This document shows positions 1-8,264 of a DNA stretch of 64,000 nt, piece by piece. Under the pieces are notes generated by a model, which was not told where the DNA came from, ran no database searches, and worked only from the letters and a program-made list of their open reading frames with translations. A program made the translations under genes and the position numbers. The DNA is from Flavobacterium sp. CF136 (GTDB taxonomy: Bacteria; Bacteroidota; Bacteroidia; Flavobacteriales; Flavobacteriaceae), in assembly GCF_000282055.1 (NCBI RefSeq), contig NZ_AKJZ01000022.1:51697-115696 (forward strand). The letters are read 5' to 3'. The stretch's first letter is position 1. Each line of letters opens with the position of its first letter.

Positions 1-1123
1 AATTGAGACGAAGCGCATCTACCTGAATTCCGTTTTTCCAGAAGCGGTAGCAAACATGCGGTCCCGAAGCTAATCCGGTACTGCCTACTAATCCTATTTT
101 TTGCCCTTGGGTAACACGCTGGCCACGACGTACCAAAATTCTGGACATGTGTAAATATTGTGTAGAATAGGTACCATTGTGTTTCACTTTCACAAAATTT
201 CCGTTTCCTGCGGTATATCCTGTTGCTTCTACAACTCCGGAAGCGGTAGTAGAAATCGGTGTCCCTGTTGGTGCAGCATAATCAGTTCCTTTGTGTGCTT
301 TCCAGGTATGTTGTACAGGATGAAATCTGTTCATTGTAAATCTCGATGTGATTCGGCTGAATTTAATCGGTGATTTTAAGAAAAAGTTTTTCAGCGTTTT
401 CCCTTCATCATCATAATATTCTATTTTACCGGACAGTGTATCTTTCTCGAATGGGAAAGCATATATAATTTTTCCCTTATACTCAAAAAATGCAGCTTCA
501 AGATCTTCAACACCATCATAAGTCTTACCATTTATAAAACGCTCGGTAAAAATTAATCCGTAACGATCTCCTTTTTTAAGTTTAAAGAAATCGATAGACC
601 ACGAAAACACTTTAGTAATCCTGTTTGCAAGAGCTGCTTCAACACTATTATTTCCTAAAGTTTCCGAGAGTGAGCTTTTTAAGACACCTCCAATTATTTT
701 TCGCTTTAACGTAACTGGTTTTACTTTTTTGTAAGCTGTTGCAAGACTATCCCTAAAATCTACAACATAATAAGTAAGTGCATCTGGCTGATAAATAAAA
801 ACCTGTAGTTTATTGGTTTTATTTTTTGACCTAAGAATCGTATAAGGTTTATTGTATCGAATAGTTCTTACATTAAAAGAATCTTTTACCTGCTCAACAA
901 TATCATAAACCTGTTTGTTCCCAATATTTTGACTTTGGATAATTGACCCGAAAGAATCTCCCTTTTTTACAGTATCCTGAACAACATTAAAATCAGCGTA
1001 ATTAAAGCCAAAATCTATTTTTTTAGTCTTTGGTTTGGCAATTTTGATTTCAACTTTTTCTTCCGTTTTTTTACATGAAAATATTGAAAACAATACTATT
1101 AAAATTACGATTGCTTTTTTCAA
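1..1123 (-). CDS. M23 family metallopeptidase lipoprotein (3' end cut by window edge)
   Basis: Reading leftward from 1123, the frame opens with TTG AAA AAA GCA; an in-frame TAA lies four codons upstream, so the TTG at 1121-1123 is the only reasonable start. The N-terminus is a hydrophobic stretch ending in FSIFSC-KKTEE, a lipobox. A KKGDSFGSI stretch near residue 50 resembles a LysM/OapA-like segment. The C-terminal part carries the M23 zinc motif HKGTDYAAPTGTPI (about 245-290 on the plus strand) and the LGLVGSTG-like turn near 60-90. The usual second motif HxH reads GPHVCYRFW, with Cys in place of the second His. Predicted role: envelope peptidoglycan DD-endopeptidase or a divisome-type activator. 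It lies 24 bp after kynA and is probably in the same operon. The extreme C-terminus is outside the window. Confidence 0.85.
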   Translation of the reverse strand, partial: MKKAIVILIVLFSIFSCKKTEEKVEIKIAKPKTKKIDFGFNYADFNVVQDTVKKGDSFGSIIQSQNIGNKQVYDIVEQVKDSFNVRTIRYNKPYTILRSKNKTNKLQVFIYQPDALTYYVVDFRDSLATAYKKVKPVTLKRKIIGGVLKSSLSETLGNNSVEAALANRITKVFSWSIDFFKLKKGDRYGLIFTERFINGKTYDGVEDLEAAFFEYKGKIIYAFPFEKDTLSGKIEYYDDEGKTLKNFFLKSPIKFSRITSRFTMNRFHPVQHTWKAHKGTDYAAPTGTPISTTASGVVEATGYTAGNGNFVKVKHNGTYSTQYLHMSRILVRRGQRVTQGQKIGLVGSTGLASGPHVCYRFWKNGIQVDALRLN

Positions 1124-1147
1124 ACTTTTAAATTTTTTACTGGAAAA

Positions 1148-2089
1148 TTAAACGGTGGTTTCGTTTCCCCAATTGGACAATTCTTCTTCGGTCCACAATT
1201 TAGGAAAAAAGATGCGTCTTTGGTATTTTGGATGCATATATTTTTGCCAATCACTTCCACCCGTTGCTTCACCATTTCCTTTTCCACTTTCCAGAATATA
1301 TTTTATGGCCGTATTTAAGTGCTGCATTACCCAGGTAATATTTACCGTATAATCGTAATGACGCATAGCTATAATTAAGTCAGGGTTTTGCTGGTCCTGT
1401 TCCGGTAATTGCGTGAATTTTTGCCAAATATTTTTAGTCTTAAAATCTGACATTTGTCGTAAGAACTGACCTTTGTATTTCTTTTCAAATTCTTGCAGTA
1501 AATACGATTTCTGACCTGTTTGATAATCTTTTCCGGCAGCCTGCCAGTATAAGTGCTCAAAACTTGTTTCTAAATCAGTATTTTCGTCAAAATCAGCTTT
1601 ATACCTTCTGTCTGTCAGATTAATAACATCTGTCGAAGCAAATTCAATTAATCTGTATTGTGCGCTTTGAAAACCACTCGCAGGAGTTAAGGTATTTCTG
1701 AATTTCATATATTGGTCTACCTCCATTCCGTTCTCCATAATACTGAAAGAATTGGTCAGCATATCAAAATAACGGGTAATTCTTGAAAGTCTTTCACTAA
1801 AAAAATCGGTTTGAATATCCTCAGTATCGGCAATTTGATCGATTTCCCACAGAATCATTTTAAAAATCAATTCATTTACCTGATGATACATAATAAATAC
1901 CATTTCGTCAGGAAGTGTGGTACGCTGAATCTGCAAATTTAAAAGCGCATCGGTTTGTATATAATCCCAATACGTTATTGGTTTTGACCAAAGTAAACCT
2001 TCAAGCTGCACCTCCGTTTTTTGATTTATAGCTTTAAATTTAAGATCAATTTCTTTTAGTATTGATTCAGAATTATCTGTGGTATTCAT
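1148..2089 (-). CDS. kynA: tryptophan 2,3-dioxygenase
   Basis: Haem enzyme opening the indole ring of L-tryptophan with O2 to give N-formylkynurenine, the first step of the kynurenine pathway in the cytoplasm. The 313-residue protein shows the family features: WDYIQTDALL near residues 41-50, the active-site His block FIMYHQVNELIFKMIL near 65-80, and a distal RHYDYTVNITWV / GEATGGSDW region that matches the haem-ligand and GTGGS substrate loop. It is slightly longer than proteobacterial KynA and fits the Bacteroidota subfamily. Its start codon overlaps the DUF3108 stop by one base (TAATG), so the two are translationally coupled. No kynurenine formamidase or kynureninase is in the window. Confidence 0.93.
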   Translation of the reverse strand: MNTTDNSESILKEIDLKFKAINQKTEVQLEGLLWSKPITYWDYIQTDALLNLQIQRTTLPDEMVFIMYHQVNELIFKMILWEIDQIADTEDIQTDFFSERLSRITRYFDMLTNSFSIMENGMEVDQYMKFRNTLTPASGFQSAQYRLIEFASTDVINLTDRRYKADFDENTDLETSFEHLYWQAAGKDYQTGQKSYLLQEFEKKYKGQFLRQMSDFKTKNIWQKFTQLPEQDQQNPDLIIAMRHYDYTVNITWVMQHLNTAIKYILESGKGNGEATGGSDWQKYMHPKYQRRIFFPKLWTEEELSNWGNETTV

Positions 2090-2859
2090 TATTTTTTTAC
2101 TTTAAGTGGACTTTTCAATCCTTTGAATTCATCAATATCAGCTTTAAGCGAACCAACCGCTAATTCTGCTTTTATTCTAACCGGAACTTTGTTATCATCA
2201 GCTGTTATCCAAAGCGTTAAACTCTCTTTCTCTTTGAAAACCCGTCCGGTTTGTACTAAAGGTTTAAAAACCATTGTAGAAACGGTGCCAAATTTAGTTG
2301 TAATATCTTGACGCCCTATATATTTTAACTTAAATTTTGTGATTTCCTCGTCAAAAAACATATCAATCGTAATTGCTTCGCCTGGTTGAAGTTTGTCAAT
2401 ATTAGGATGATTTCTCAAATAGTAAAATGAGGAAAGGATATCCTGAACATTTTCTGTGAGAACAATTGTTTTTTCAGATTTATGTTTATAGTCTTTTACT
2501 AAAATCCTGTTTTCTTTCGGATTAAAAAACCCTTCCTGATTTTTGGTATATCCTCCTTCATTTATTTTTCGAACGTATCGATATGGTTCCCCGGTTTCTT
2601 TATCAAAATAACTTTCGTATAAGTCTTCGACTTTAAAGAAAAATCTGGACATCCCGGTCGTGTAACCTTTACCCACTGCATGATATACTTTTTTGTTATT
2701 TATGGTAGCATCTTTGACTTCGAGAGTTGCATAACCGGCATTTACAATACCATAATGAATCCTGAATTTTATATATTCTCCAACATCAAAAGAATCTTCT
2801 TTGAAACTATCGAAACTGAATGTGGAGAGAATGAGTATATAGAGAATAATTTTTTTCAT
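2089..2859 (-). CDS. DUF3108 domain periplasmic protein
   Basis: A 256-residue protein with an N-terminal signal peptide (KKIILYILILSTFSF). The rest matches the DUF3108 family: DVGEYIKFRIHYGIVNAGYATLEV near the start, a central KTIVLTENVQDILSSFYYLRN block, and a C-terminal TLWITADDNKVPVRIKAELAVG strand set. The family is predicted to be an envelope beta-rich protein of unknown biochemical role. It is first in a likely three-gene operon with kynA and the M23 peptidase. A near-consensus -7 element lies just upstream (plus-strand GCAAATTTTATT at 2889-2900). Function is not established; the co-location with tryptophan dioxygenase looks like operon economy rather than a pathway link. Confidence 0.85.
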   Translation of the reverse strand: MKKIILYILILSTFSFDSFKEDSFDVGEYIKFRIHYGIVNAGYATLEVKDATINNKKVYHAVGKGYTTGMSRFFFKVEDLYESYFDKETGEPYRYVRKINEGGYTKNQEGFFNPKENRILVKDYKHKSEKTIVLTENVQDILSSFYYLRNHPNIDKLQPGEAITIDMFFDEEITKFKLKYIGRQDITTKFGTVSTMVFKPLVQTGRVFKEKESLTLWITADDNKVPVRIKAELAVGSLKADIDEFKGLKSPLKVKK

Positions 2860-2915
2860 AATATCTGTCTGTTTATTAGCTCATAAACGCAAATTTTATT
2901 CCAAATGTACCAAAA

Positions 2916-2950
2916 CAAAAAAACTCAGTCAAATAATGACTGAGTTTTTA
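2916..2950 (-). terminator. intrinsic terminator
   Basis: Perfect inverted repeat ACTCAGTCA...TGACTGAGT with a 5-base loop, with T/A runs on both sides, so it could stop transcription in both directions. On the minus strand it lies about 200 nt beyond the hppD stop and about 60 nt before the DUF3108 start. Confidence 0.75.
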
Positions 2951-3041
2951 TGCTATTAACTAACCAAAAAACTATAAATTATGAAAATTTATATCAATTC
3001 AGAAGGAAACCACCCCTTCTTGATTTGCGAGTGCAAAGATA
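2917..3041 (-). ncRNA. candidate small RNA or leader (own promoter plus terminator)
   Basis: The 291-bp gap 2860-3150 has no convincing protein gene. On the minus strand it contains an exact -7 box TATCTTTG (3041-3034), then a small hairpin AGAAGG...CCTTCT (3001-3020), then the intrinsic terminator at 2916-2950. A transcript starting near 3027 would be about 110 nt. It could be a stand-alone sRNA or an attenuator leader of the DUF3108-kynA operon. A good -33 TTG at the usual spacing was not found (nearest at 3066-3068, 24 bp away), so confidence is low. Confidence 0.3.
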
Positions 3042-3150
3042 TACAGAAAGTGCAAAAAAGAAATACAAAAGAGTTAGTTTAACAAAACATTTGCATAAAA
3101 ACCATCATTTTTCAGAGAATTTCTCTACATATCATAAAATTTAAACAATT

Positions 3151-4311
3151 TTACAATGTTCCTCTCAATTCCTGCTCTCTCTCAATCGACTCAAAAAGTG
3201 CTTTAAAGTTGCCTGCACCGAATCCTTTTGCCCCCATTCTCTGGATAATTTCGAAAAAAAGTGTTGGTCTGTCCTGAACCGGCTTAGTAAATATCTGTAA
3301 TAAGTAACCATCCTCATCAGCATCAACCATGATGGCTAATTTTTCAATTTCGTTTAAATCTTCTTTCATTACATCCATATGAACACCTAATCTTTCAGGT
3401 ATTGCCTGATAATAAGTATGAGGTGGAGCAGATAAAAATTCGACCCCTCTGGCTTTTAGTTCTGAAACTGTTTTAATAATATCATCTGTTGCAATAGCGA
3501 TGTGCTGAATTCCTGGTCCGCCATAGAAATCTAAATATTCTTCTATCTGGGATTTTTTCTTTCCTTCAGCCGGTTCGTTGATTGGAAATTTAATTCTTCC
3601 GTTTCCGTTAGACATTACTTTACTCATCAAAGCCGAATATTCTGTATTGATTTGTTTGTCATCAAAAGATAAGAAATTTACAAAGCCCATAACGTCTTCA
3701 TAGAATTTTACCCAAATATTCATTTCGTTCCAACCCACATTTCCAACCATGTGATCGATATATTTCAATCCGGTTGGTTCCGGGTTGTAATCGGACTTCC
3801 ATTCTCTGTAACCCGGTAAGAAAACACCGTTGTAGTTTTTTCTTTCTACAAAAATGTGAACTGTTTCACCATAAGTATAAATTCCGGAGCGAATTACTTC
3901 TCCAAATTCATCTTTTTCGACAGTTGGCTCCATAAAAGAACGGGCACCGCGTTTCATGGTTTCTTCGTAAGCGCTTCTGGCATCTTCTACCCAAAGTGCT
4001 GCAACTTTTACACCGTCGCCATGTTTTTTCAGATGTTCATTTATTGGAGAATCCTGCGTTAATGGCGTTGTCAGAACAATTCTGATTTTGTCCTGTTTTA
4101 AAACATAAGATGCCTTATCTTTTACTCCGGTTTCTAACCCGGCATATGCCAATGATTGATATCCGAAAGCCGTTTTATAATAATGTGCCGATTGTTTTGC
4201 GTTTCCTACGTAGAATTCTACATAATCGGTTCCTAATAATGGAAGGAAATCCTGTGCTCCTTCGAAGATTTTTTCTAATCCGTATTCTACTGATTTTATT
4301 TCTTTACTCAT
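3151..4311 (-). CDS. hppD: 4-hydroxyphenylpyruvate dioxygenase
   Basis: Fe(II) enzyme converting 4-hydroxyphenylpyruvate to homogentisate in tyrosine/phenylalanine catabolism. It has 386 residues, normal for the family, with two vicinal-oxygen-chelate halves. The C-terminal half carries the three metal ligands: His in YIDHMVGNVGWNEM, His in GPGIQHIAIATDDI, and Glu in TLFFEIIQRMGAKGFGAGNF. The C-terminal gate helix (FKALFESIEREQELRGTL) is intact. It lies 185 bp downstream of hmgA on the same strand. The pair gives consecutive steps (HPP to homogentisate to maleylacetoacetate), although a repeat-bearing gap separates them. Fumarylacetoacetase and the isomerase are not in the window. Confidence 0.96.
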   Translation of the reverse strand: MSKEIKSVEYGLEKIFEGAQDFLPLLGTDYVEFYVGNAKQSAHYYKTAFGYQSLAYAGLETGVKDKASYVLKQDKIRIVLTTPLTQDSPINEHLKKHGDGVKVAALWVEDARSAYEETMKRGARSFMEPTVEKDEFGEVIRSGIYTYGETVHIFVERKNYNGVFLPGYREWKSDYNPEPTGLKYIDHMVGNVGWNEMNIWVKFYEDVMGFVNFLSFDDKQINTEYSALMSKVMSNGNGRIKFPINEPAEGKKKSQIEEYLDFYGGPGIQHIAIATDDIIKTVSELKARGVEFLSAPPHTYYQAIPERLGVHMDVMKEDLNEIEKLAIMVDADEDGYLLQIFTKPVQDRPTLFFEIIQRMGAKGFGAGNFKALFESIEREQELRGTL

Positions 4312-4379
4312 TGTGTTTATTTGTTTAATCGGCTAATCGTTTATTTGATGATCCGAAATGTTGTTTTGAATTTTGATTT

Positions 4380-4496
4380 CTAGCCCTTATGAAAACGGCA
4401 TCCTTTTGTGGCGGGGTTCTCCATAAAAGATACAGTGTACAGCAGGAATAGCTTCTAATTATATTGTAAATGAGATTGCTTCGTGCCTCGCAATGA
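4380..4496. repeat. two flavobacterial intergenic repeat remnants
   Basis: The hmgA-hppD gap holds two repeat-like pieces. At 4380-4450, read on the minus strand, a CCTGCTGT...TATCTTTT...AAAAGGATGCCG...GGGCTAG pattern resembles the longer element at 8110-8250. At 4472-4496 is GAGATTGCTTCGTGCCTCGCAATGA-type sequence, which I recognise as a motif scattered between genes in many bacteria. Neither piece codes for protein. Confidence 0.5.
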
Positions 4497-5654
4497 CTAC
4501 TCCGTCCAGGATTTGTAATACTGACCATCATCTAATCCCATTGCTTCTTCCGTAACCATAAGCGGTCTGAAAGTATCCACCATAACGGCTAATTCCTGAG
4601 TTTCTTTATGGCCAATACTACGTTCCATTGCGCCTGGTGCGGGACCATGTGGAATTCCTTTTGGGTGTAAAGTGATATGTCCCTGCTCGATATTATTGCG
4701 GCTCATAAAATCGCCATCAACATAATACAAAACTTCATCAGAATCGATATTGCTGTGATTGTATGGCGCCGGAATTGCTTTTGGATGATAATCGTAAAGT
4801 CTCGGGCAGAATGAGCAAACGACAAAAGTTGCCGTTTCGAAAGTTTGATGTACCGGAGGCGGTTGATGTACACGTCCGGTTATAGGTTCGAAATTATGAA
4901 TCGAGAATCCATACGGAAAATTGTAACCGTCCCAACCCACAACATCAAAAGGATGTGTGGCGTAAACCACTTCATGAATCATACCTTCTTTTTTGATTTT
5001 AATTAAAAAATCGCCTTTTTCGTCATGTGTTTCCAATTCATTCGGCAGAATAAAATCGCGTTCGCAAAATGGCGAATGTTCTAAATGCTGACCTGATTGG
5101 TTTTTATAACGTTTTGGAGTATAAAAAGGGGAATAAGATTCGACATAAAACAGTCTGTTTTCTGTAGTCTCAAATTCGATTTGATAAATAATACCGCGAG
5201 GGATAATTAGATAATCGCCATATTCAAAAGGGATATTCCCCAACATGGTTCTTAATTTTCCTTTTCCTTTATGGATGAAAAGCATTTCATCAGCATCGGC
5301 ATTTTTGTAGAAGTAATTTCGAAGCGATTCTTTAGGTGCTGCCAAACCAATAATACAGTCTTTGTTGACCAACATGGGTTTTCGGCTTTCTAAAAAGTCA
5401 TTCTCCGGTTTTAATTCAAAACCTTTAAGTAATAATGATTTTATATTTTTCCCGATTGCAATTTTGGGTTCTACGGAATATGACTTTAAAATTTCTTTAA
5501 CCTGAGTGGGTCTGTGAACATGATATGACAATGATGAATGTCCGTGAAAACCTTCGGTACCAAACAATTGTTCGTAATAAAAACCTCCGTCAGGTTTTTC
5601 GAACTGAGTGTGTCGTTTTTGCGGAAAGTTTCCGAGTTTGTGATATAATGGCAT
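4497..5654 (-). CDS. hmgA: homogentisate 1,2-dioxygenase
   Basis: Ring-cleaving non-haem iron enzyme converting homogentisate to maleylacetoacetate. The 385-residue cupin-type protein shows the conserved blocks DEMLFIHKGKGKLRTMLG, GWDGYNFPYGFSIHNFEP, GRVHQPPPVHQTFE, CSFCPRLYDYHPKAIPAPY and the metal-ligand segments HSNIDSDEVLYYVDGDF and HPKGIPHGPAPGAMERS. It is shorter than human HGD (445) but typical of the bacterial short form. It stands upstream of hppD on the same strand, which supports a tyrosine-degradation operon. The start at 5654 (MPLYHKLGNFPQKRHTQF) matches the usual beginning of the family. Confidence 0.95.
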   Translation of the reverse strand: MPLYHKLGNFPQKRHTQFEKPDGGFYYEQLFGTEGFHGHSSLSYHVHRPTQVKEILKSYSVEPKIAIGKNIKSLLLKGFELKPENDFLESRKPMLVNKDCIIGLAAPKESLRNYFYKNADADEMLFIHKGKGKLRTMLGNIPFEYGDYLIIPRGIIYQIEFETTENRLFYVESYSPFYTPKRYKNQSGQHLEHSPFCERDFILPNELETHDEKGDFLIKIKKEGMIHEVVYATHPFDVVGWDGYNFPYGFSIHNFEPITGRVHQPPPVHQTFETATFVVCSFCPRLYDYHPKAIPAPYNHSNIDSDEVLYYVDGDFMSRNNIEQGHITLHPKGIPHGPAPGAMERSIGHKETQELAVMVDTFRPLMVTEEAMGLDDGQYYKSWTE

Positions 5655-5868
5655 GGCTTTTCAATTAGATAATTTGTAAATTAGATAATTCGAAAATTGT
5701 GAATTGTGTGAACAGATAATCAGCTCATTTCTAAGAATGACTAATCATCTCAATTCGATAGCTTACTCAGGATTTCTCTTGATGAGGAATTGAAGATATT
5801 CTAATAAACCTGTCCATTTTGTTTTCATTACAACAAATATCGTAATTTTTATTGAGTTAAATTACAAA
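5655..5868. other. intergenic, no gene seen
   Basis: 214 bp between hmgA and the patatin gene. It contains two near-identical TTAGATAATTTG/TTAGATAATTCG steps at 5666-5693. I see no clear promoter consensus, terminator or small gene. Confidence 0.5.
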
Positions 5869-8109
5869 TTAAAACAAAAATCCGATACTAAACCATGTAT
5901 ACCCTTTTGGGTTTTCCGGCGACCATGAATATTTTACTTCTATAGGACCAATAATAGTTTCTAAGCCATAACCTACGGCATAACCGGAATATTTAGGCAT
6001 TTGTATCCAATCGACTGTGCTAAAAATATCATTACCAAGATTAGCATAATTAGCCGAAAAGTTAACATGGTTTTTTCTAAGGATTTCATAATCCAAAACA
6101 ACACCGGATTTAATGTAACTGTTACCCGCAATACTTAAAAAATCATAGCCGTAAAAATAATCGAAGTTGTTTATTTTATTATAACCGTAACCTCCTAAAA
6201 CGTAATTAAAAAAGTTTATGCTTTTATTTCCGATTGTCGCCCCTGCCTGAGATTCGAATTTAAATGTTGCTTTTTTAAAGAATGTTCTAACAAAACCAAT
6301 TTCGGCTTTCATGGTCGTAAATGGCTCAAAAGTATTAGTATAATCGGAAGAAGTCAGATAACTTTTAATATCTGATGAAAAAAACACTCCTGAATTAGGA
6401 AAGTTTTTACTATCGTAAGAATCATATTTCAGATACCCAAAAAGACTTAAGTAATCGCTTTTATCGATAACAGGGTCTATATTGGCAAGAGTTGGTGATT
6501 TTATTTTTAAATATTCATAATCTATACCACCGCCCATTAAAAACTTCTGAACAAATATGGTCTGAAAATAAACCTGATTCGAAATATCCATAAAGTCAAC
6601 GTTGATTAAGTTGATATTTGGATCTTGTGATGGCGTACTGCTAATATTCTCAGAAATAGCATCAGAAATATTTCGATTGAACTGATTTAATCTGGAACGA
6701 AAACCAAAACTGATATTAAATCCGTTTTCTACATAATAATTTAAATCATATCTGAAATTATCTCCTAAAATAATATCCAATGATGTATTATCATTTTTTA
6801 GGAATGTTTTTTTATGTGTAAGATTTATCAAAACAGCACTTTTATAAAGTCCGTCATAATGCAAACCCAGTTTTAAATACGTTTGTGTCGGGTTTTCTTT
6901 TAATACTAAATCAAGATCATCTTTACCTTCGTTGGGCTGTAAACAATAAGATATGGCGCTAAAGTTCTGAGTAGCATTTATATTGTTTATTCCTGTTTTC
7001 AGATCATCATATGTAATGGTGCTTTCGGGTTTAAAACGAAGCTTACCGTTGATATATTCTTTTGTGAAATTTTCTAATTTTTCATTGTTTATATTTTTAA
7101 TATAAAGTGTGTCAGAACCAATTTTTAATTTTGGCTTTTTATAAAAATTATCTTCGTCAGTAAGTGCCTTTATTTTTTCGTAAACCCCAAACGCAGCATC
7201 TTCACCTCTACGAATGATTTCTGCTCCTTTGTCAAATGAAATTACTCCATAGTTGCTAATATCCGGTTTTATGTAAACATTGGTGTCTTTTACTTTTTTC
7301 TTCATTTTTTCGATAGACTGAAGATTCGTTATCTGAACTAATATCCGGGTAGCATTTTTAAGATTTTTACGATCGAGCAAATCATCCTGTACATCGACCC
7401 CAATGATAATATCAGCTCCTAAATCACGGACTTCTTTTATTGGATAATTATTAACTACGCCGCCATCTACAAGTAATTTACCATCAACTTCAACTGGTGA
7501 AAATAAGGATGGAAAAGCAGCACTGGCAATCATGGCCTGCGCCAAATTACCTTTGTTAAGCAAAACCTCTTCTCCTGTTTCAATGTTGGTACCAATACAT
7601 AAAAAGGGTGTTGGAAGCTGATTAAAATCCCTGACATGTCTCACATTACGCGTAAGGCTGCTCAATAAATTATAATTATACATTCCTTTTGAGAGTGCCT
7701 CGGGAATTCCGATCCTGAAATTACTGAAAGGCAGAACCAAAGCATACAACTCATCATTTTTTTTGCCGTAAAAATTCTTGGAGGCCCTTGGAATATAATC
7801 GTTTATTAATTCATCAAAATTGGTTCTTGTGAATATCGAATCGATTTGAGAAGCATTGTAACCTGAAGCATAAAGTCCGCCAACTACAGCTCCCATGCTG
7901 GTTCCTCCAATATAATCTATTTTTATTCCTGCCTGTTCAATTACCTTTAAAACACCAATATGTGCAAATCCTTTTGCTCCCCCACCGCTTAAAACCAATC
8001 CTATTTTTGGTCTTTTTATAATACTGTCCTGGGTTACTTTTTTTTCATTTTCCTGTGAAAAAGAGTTTTGTGAATTAAAAAACAGAAGCATAAAAAGAAC
8101 CAACTGCAT
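5869..8109 (-). CDS. patatin-like phospholipase with surface-antigen beta-barrel
   Basis: The N-terminal patatin domain begins about 25 residues after the signal peptide: glycine-rich oxyanion loop LVLSGGGAKGFAHIGVL, nucleophile elbow GGTSMGAVVGGLYASGY (GxSxG), and catalytic-Asp motif DGGVVNNYPIKEV. A POTRA-like linker (about residues 320-400) leads into a bacterial surface antigen/Omp85-type beta-barrel ending in aromatic GYTWFSIGFLF. This is a PlpD-like architecture: an outer-membrane lipase with its own translocator. The frame stays open to 8253, but I place the start at the ATG at 8109 because it gives a clean signal peptide (MQLVLFMLLFFNSQNSFSQ) and because 8110-8250 is a hairpin-forming repeat. 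It follows uvrC on the same strand. Confidence 0.85.
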   Translation of the reverse strand: MQLVLFMLLFFNSQNSFSQENEKKVTQDSIIKRPKIGLVLSGGGAKGFAHIGVLKVIEQAGIKIDYIGGTSMGAVVGGLYASGYNASQIDSIFTRTNFDELINDYIPRASKNFYGKKNDELYALVLPFSNFRIGIPEALSKGMYNYNLLSSLTRNVRHVRDFNQLPTPFLCIGTNIETGEEVLLNKGNLAQAMIASAAFPSLFSPVEVDGKLLVDGGVVNNYPIKEVRDLGADIIIGVDVQDDLLDRKNLKNATRILVQITNLQSIEKMKKKVKDTNVYIKPDISNYGVISFDKGAEIIRRGEDAAFGVYEKIKALTDEDNFYKKPKLKIGSDTLYIKNINNEKLENFTKEYINGKLRFKPESTITYDDLKTGINNINATQNFSAISYCLQPNEGKDDLDLVLKENPTQTYLKLGLHYDGLYKSAVLINLTHKKTFLKNDNTSLDIILGDNFRYDLNYYVENGFNISFGFRSRLNQFNRNISDAISENISSTPSQDPNINLINVDFMDISNQVYFQTIFVQKFLMGGGIDYEYLKIKSPTLANIDPVIDKSDYLSLFGYLKYDSYDSKNFPNSGVFFSSDIKSYLTSSDYTNTFEPFTTMKAEIGFVRTFFKKATFKFESQAGATIGNKSINFFNYVLGGYGYNKINNFDYFYGYDFLSIAGNSYIKSGVVLDYEILRKNHVNFSANYANLGNDIFSTVDWIQMPKYSGYAVGYGLETIIGPIEVKYSWSPENPKGYTWFSIGFLF

Positions 8110-8250
8110 GCCCCGGATGGAAATGGAAAACTGCGAGAGACAAAACGATATTTTTTCCTGCGAAAAAAGAGCGACCATAGAAGCTCCTTTTTTTGGAGTA
8201 GAAAAAAATCGTTTTGACCGAGTATTTGAAATGGACAGCTGGATTAGGCA
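8110..8250 (-). repeat. intergenic palindromic repeat element
   Basis: Between uvrC and the patatin gene. Read on the minus strand it starts CCTAATCCAGCTGTCC and ends TTCCATCCGGGGC, flanking a long stem with arms CAAAACGAT (8141-8149) and ATCGTTTTG (8218-8226). I recognise this layout as a recurring flavobacterial intergenic element. It argues that the open frame upstream of 8109 is not coding. Confidence 0.55.
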
Positions 8251-8264
8251 CATAAAAATAAAAA

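Noticed and set aside
158..373. Plus-strand 71-codon open frame
   Set aside because: Lies antisense to the M23 catalytic domain, which has clear motifs; Cys/Ser-rich translation typical of a shadow frame.
2981..3082. Plus-strand 33-codon frame beginning MKIYINSEGNHPF
   Set aside because: No supporting promoter or terminator on that strand; it overlaps the minus-strand promoter and hairpin; probably chance.
8110..8253. N-terminal extension of the patatin protein to 8253
   Set aside because: The extra 48 residues have no signal-peptide logic and coincide with a hairpin-forming intergenic repeat; the ATG at 8109 gives a proper signal peptide.
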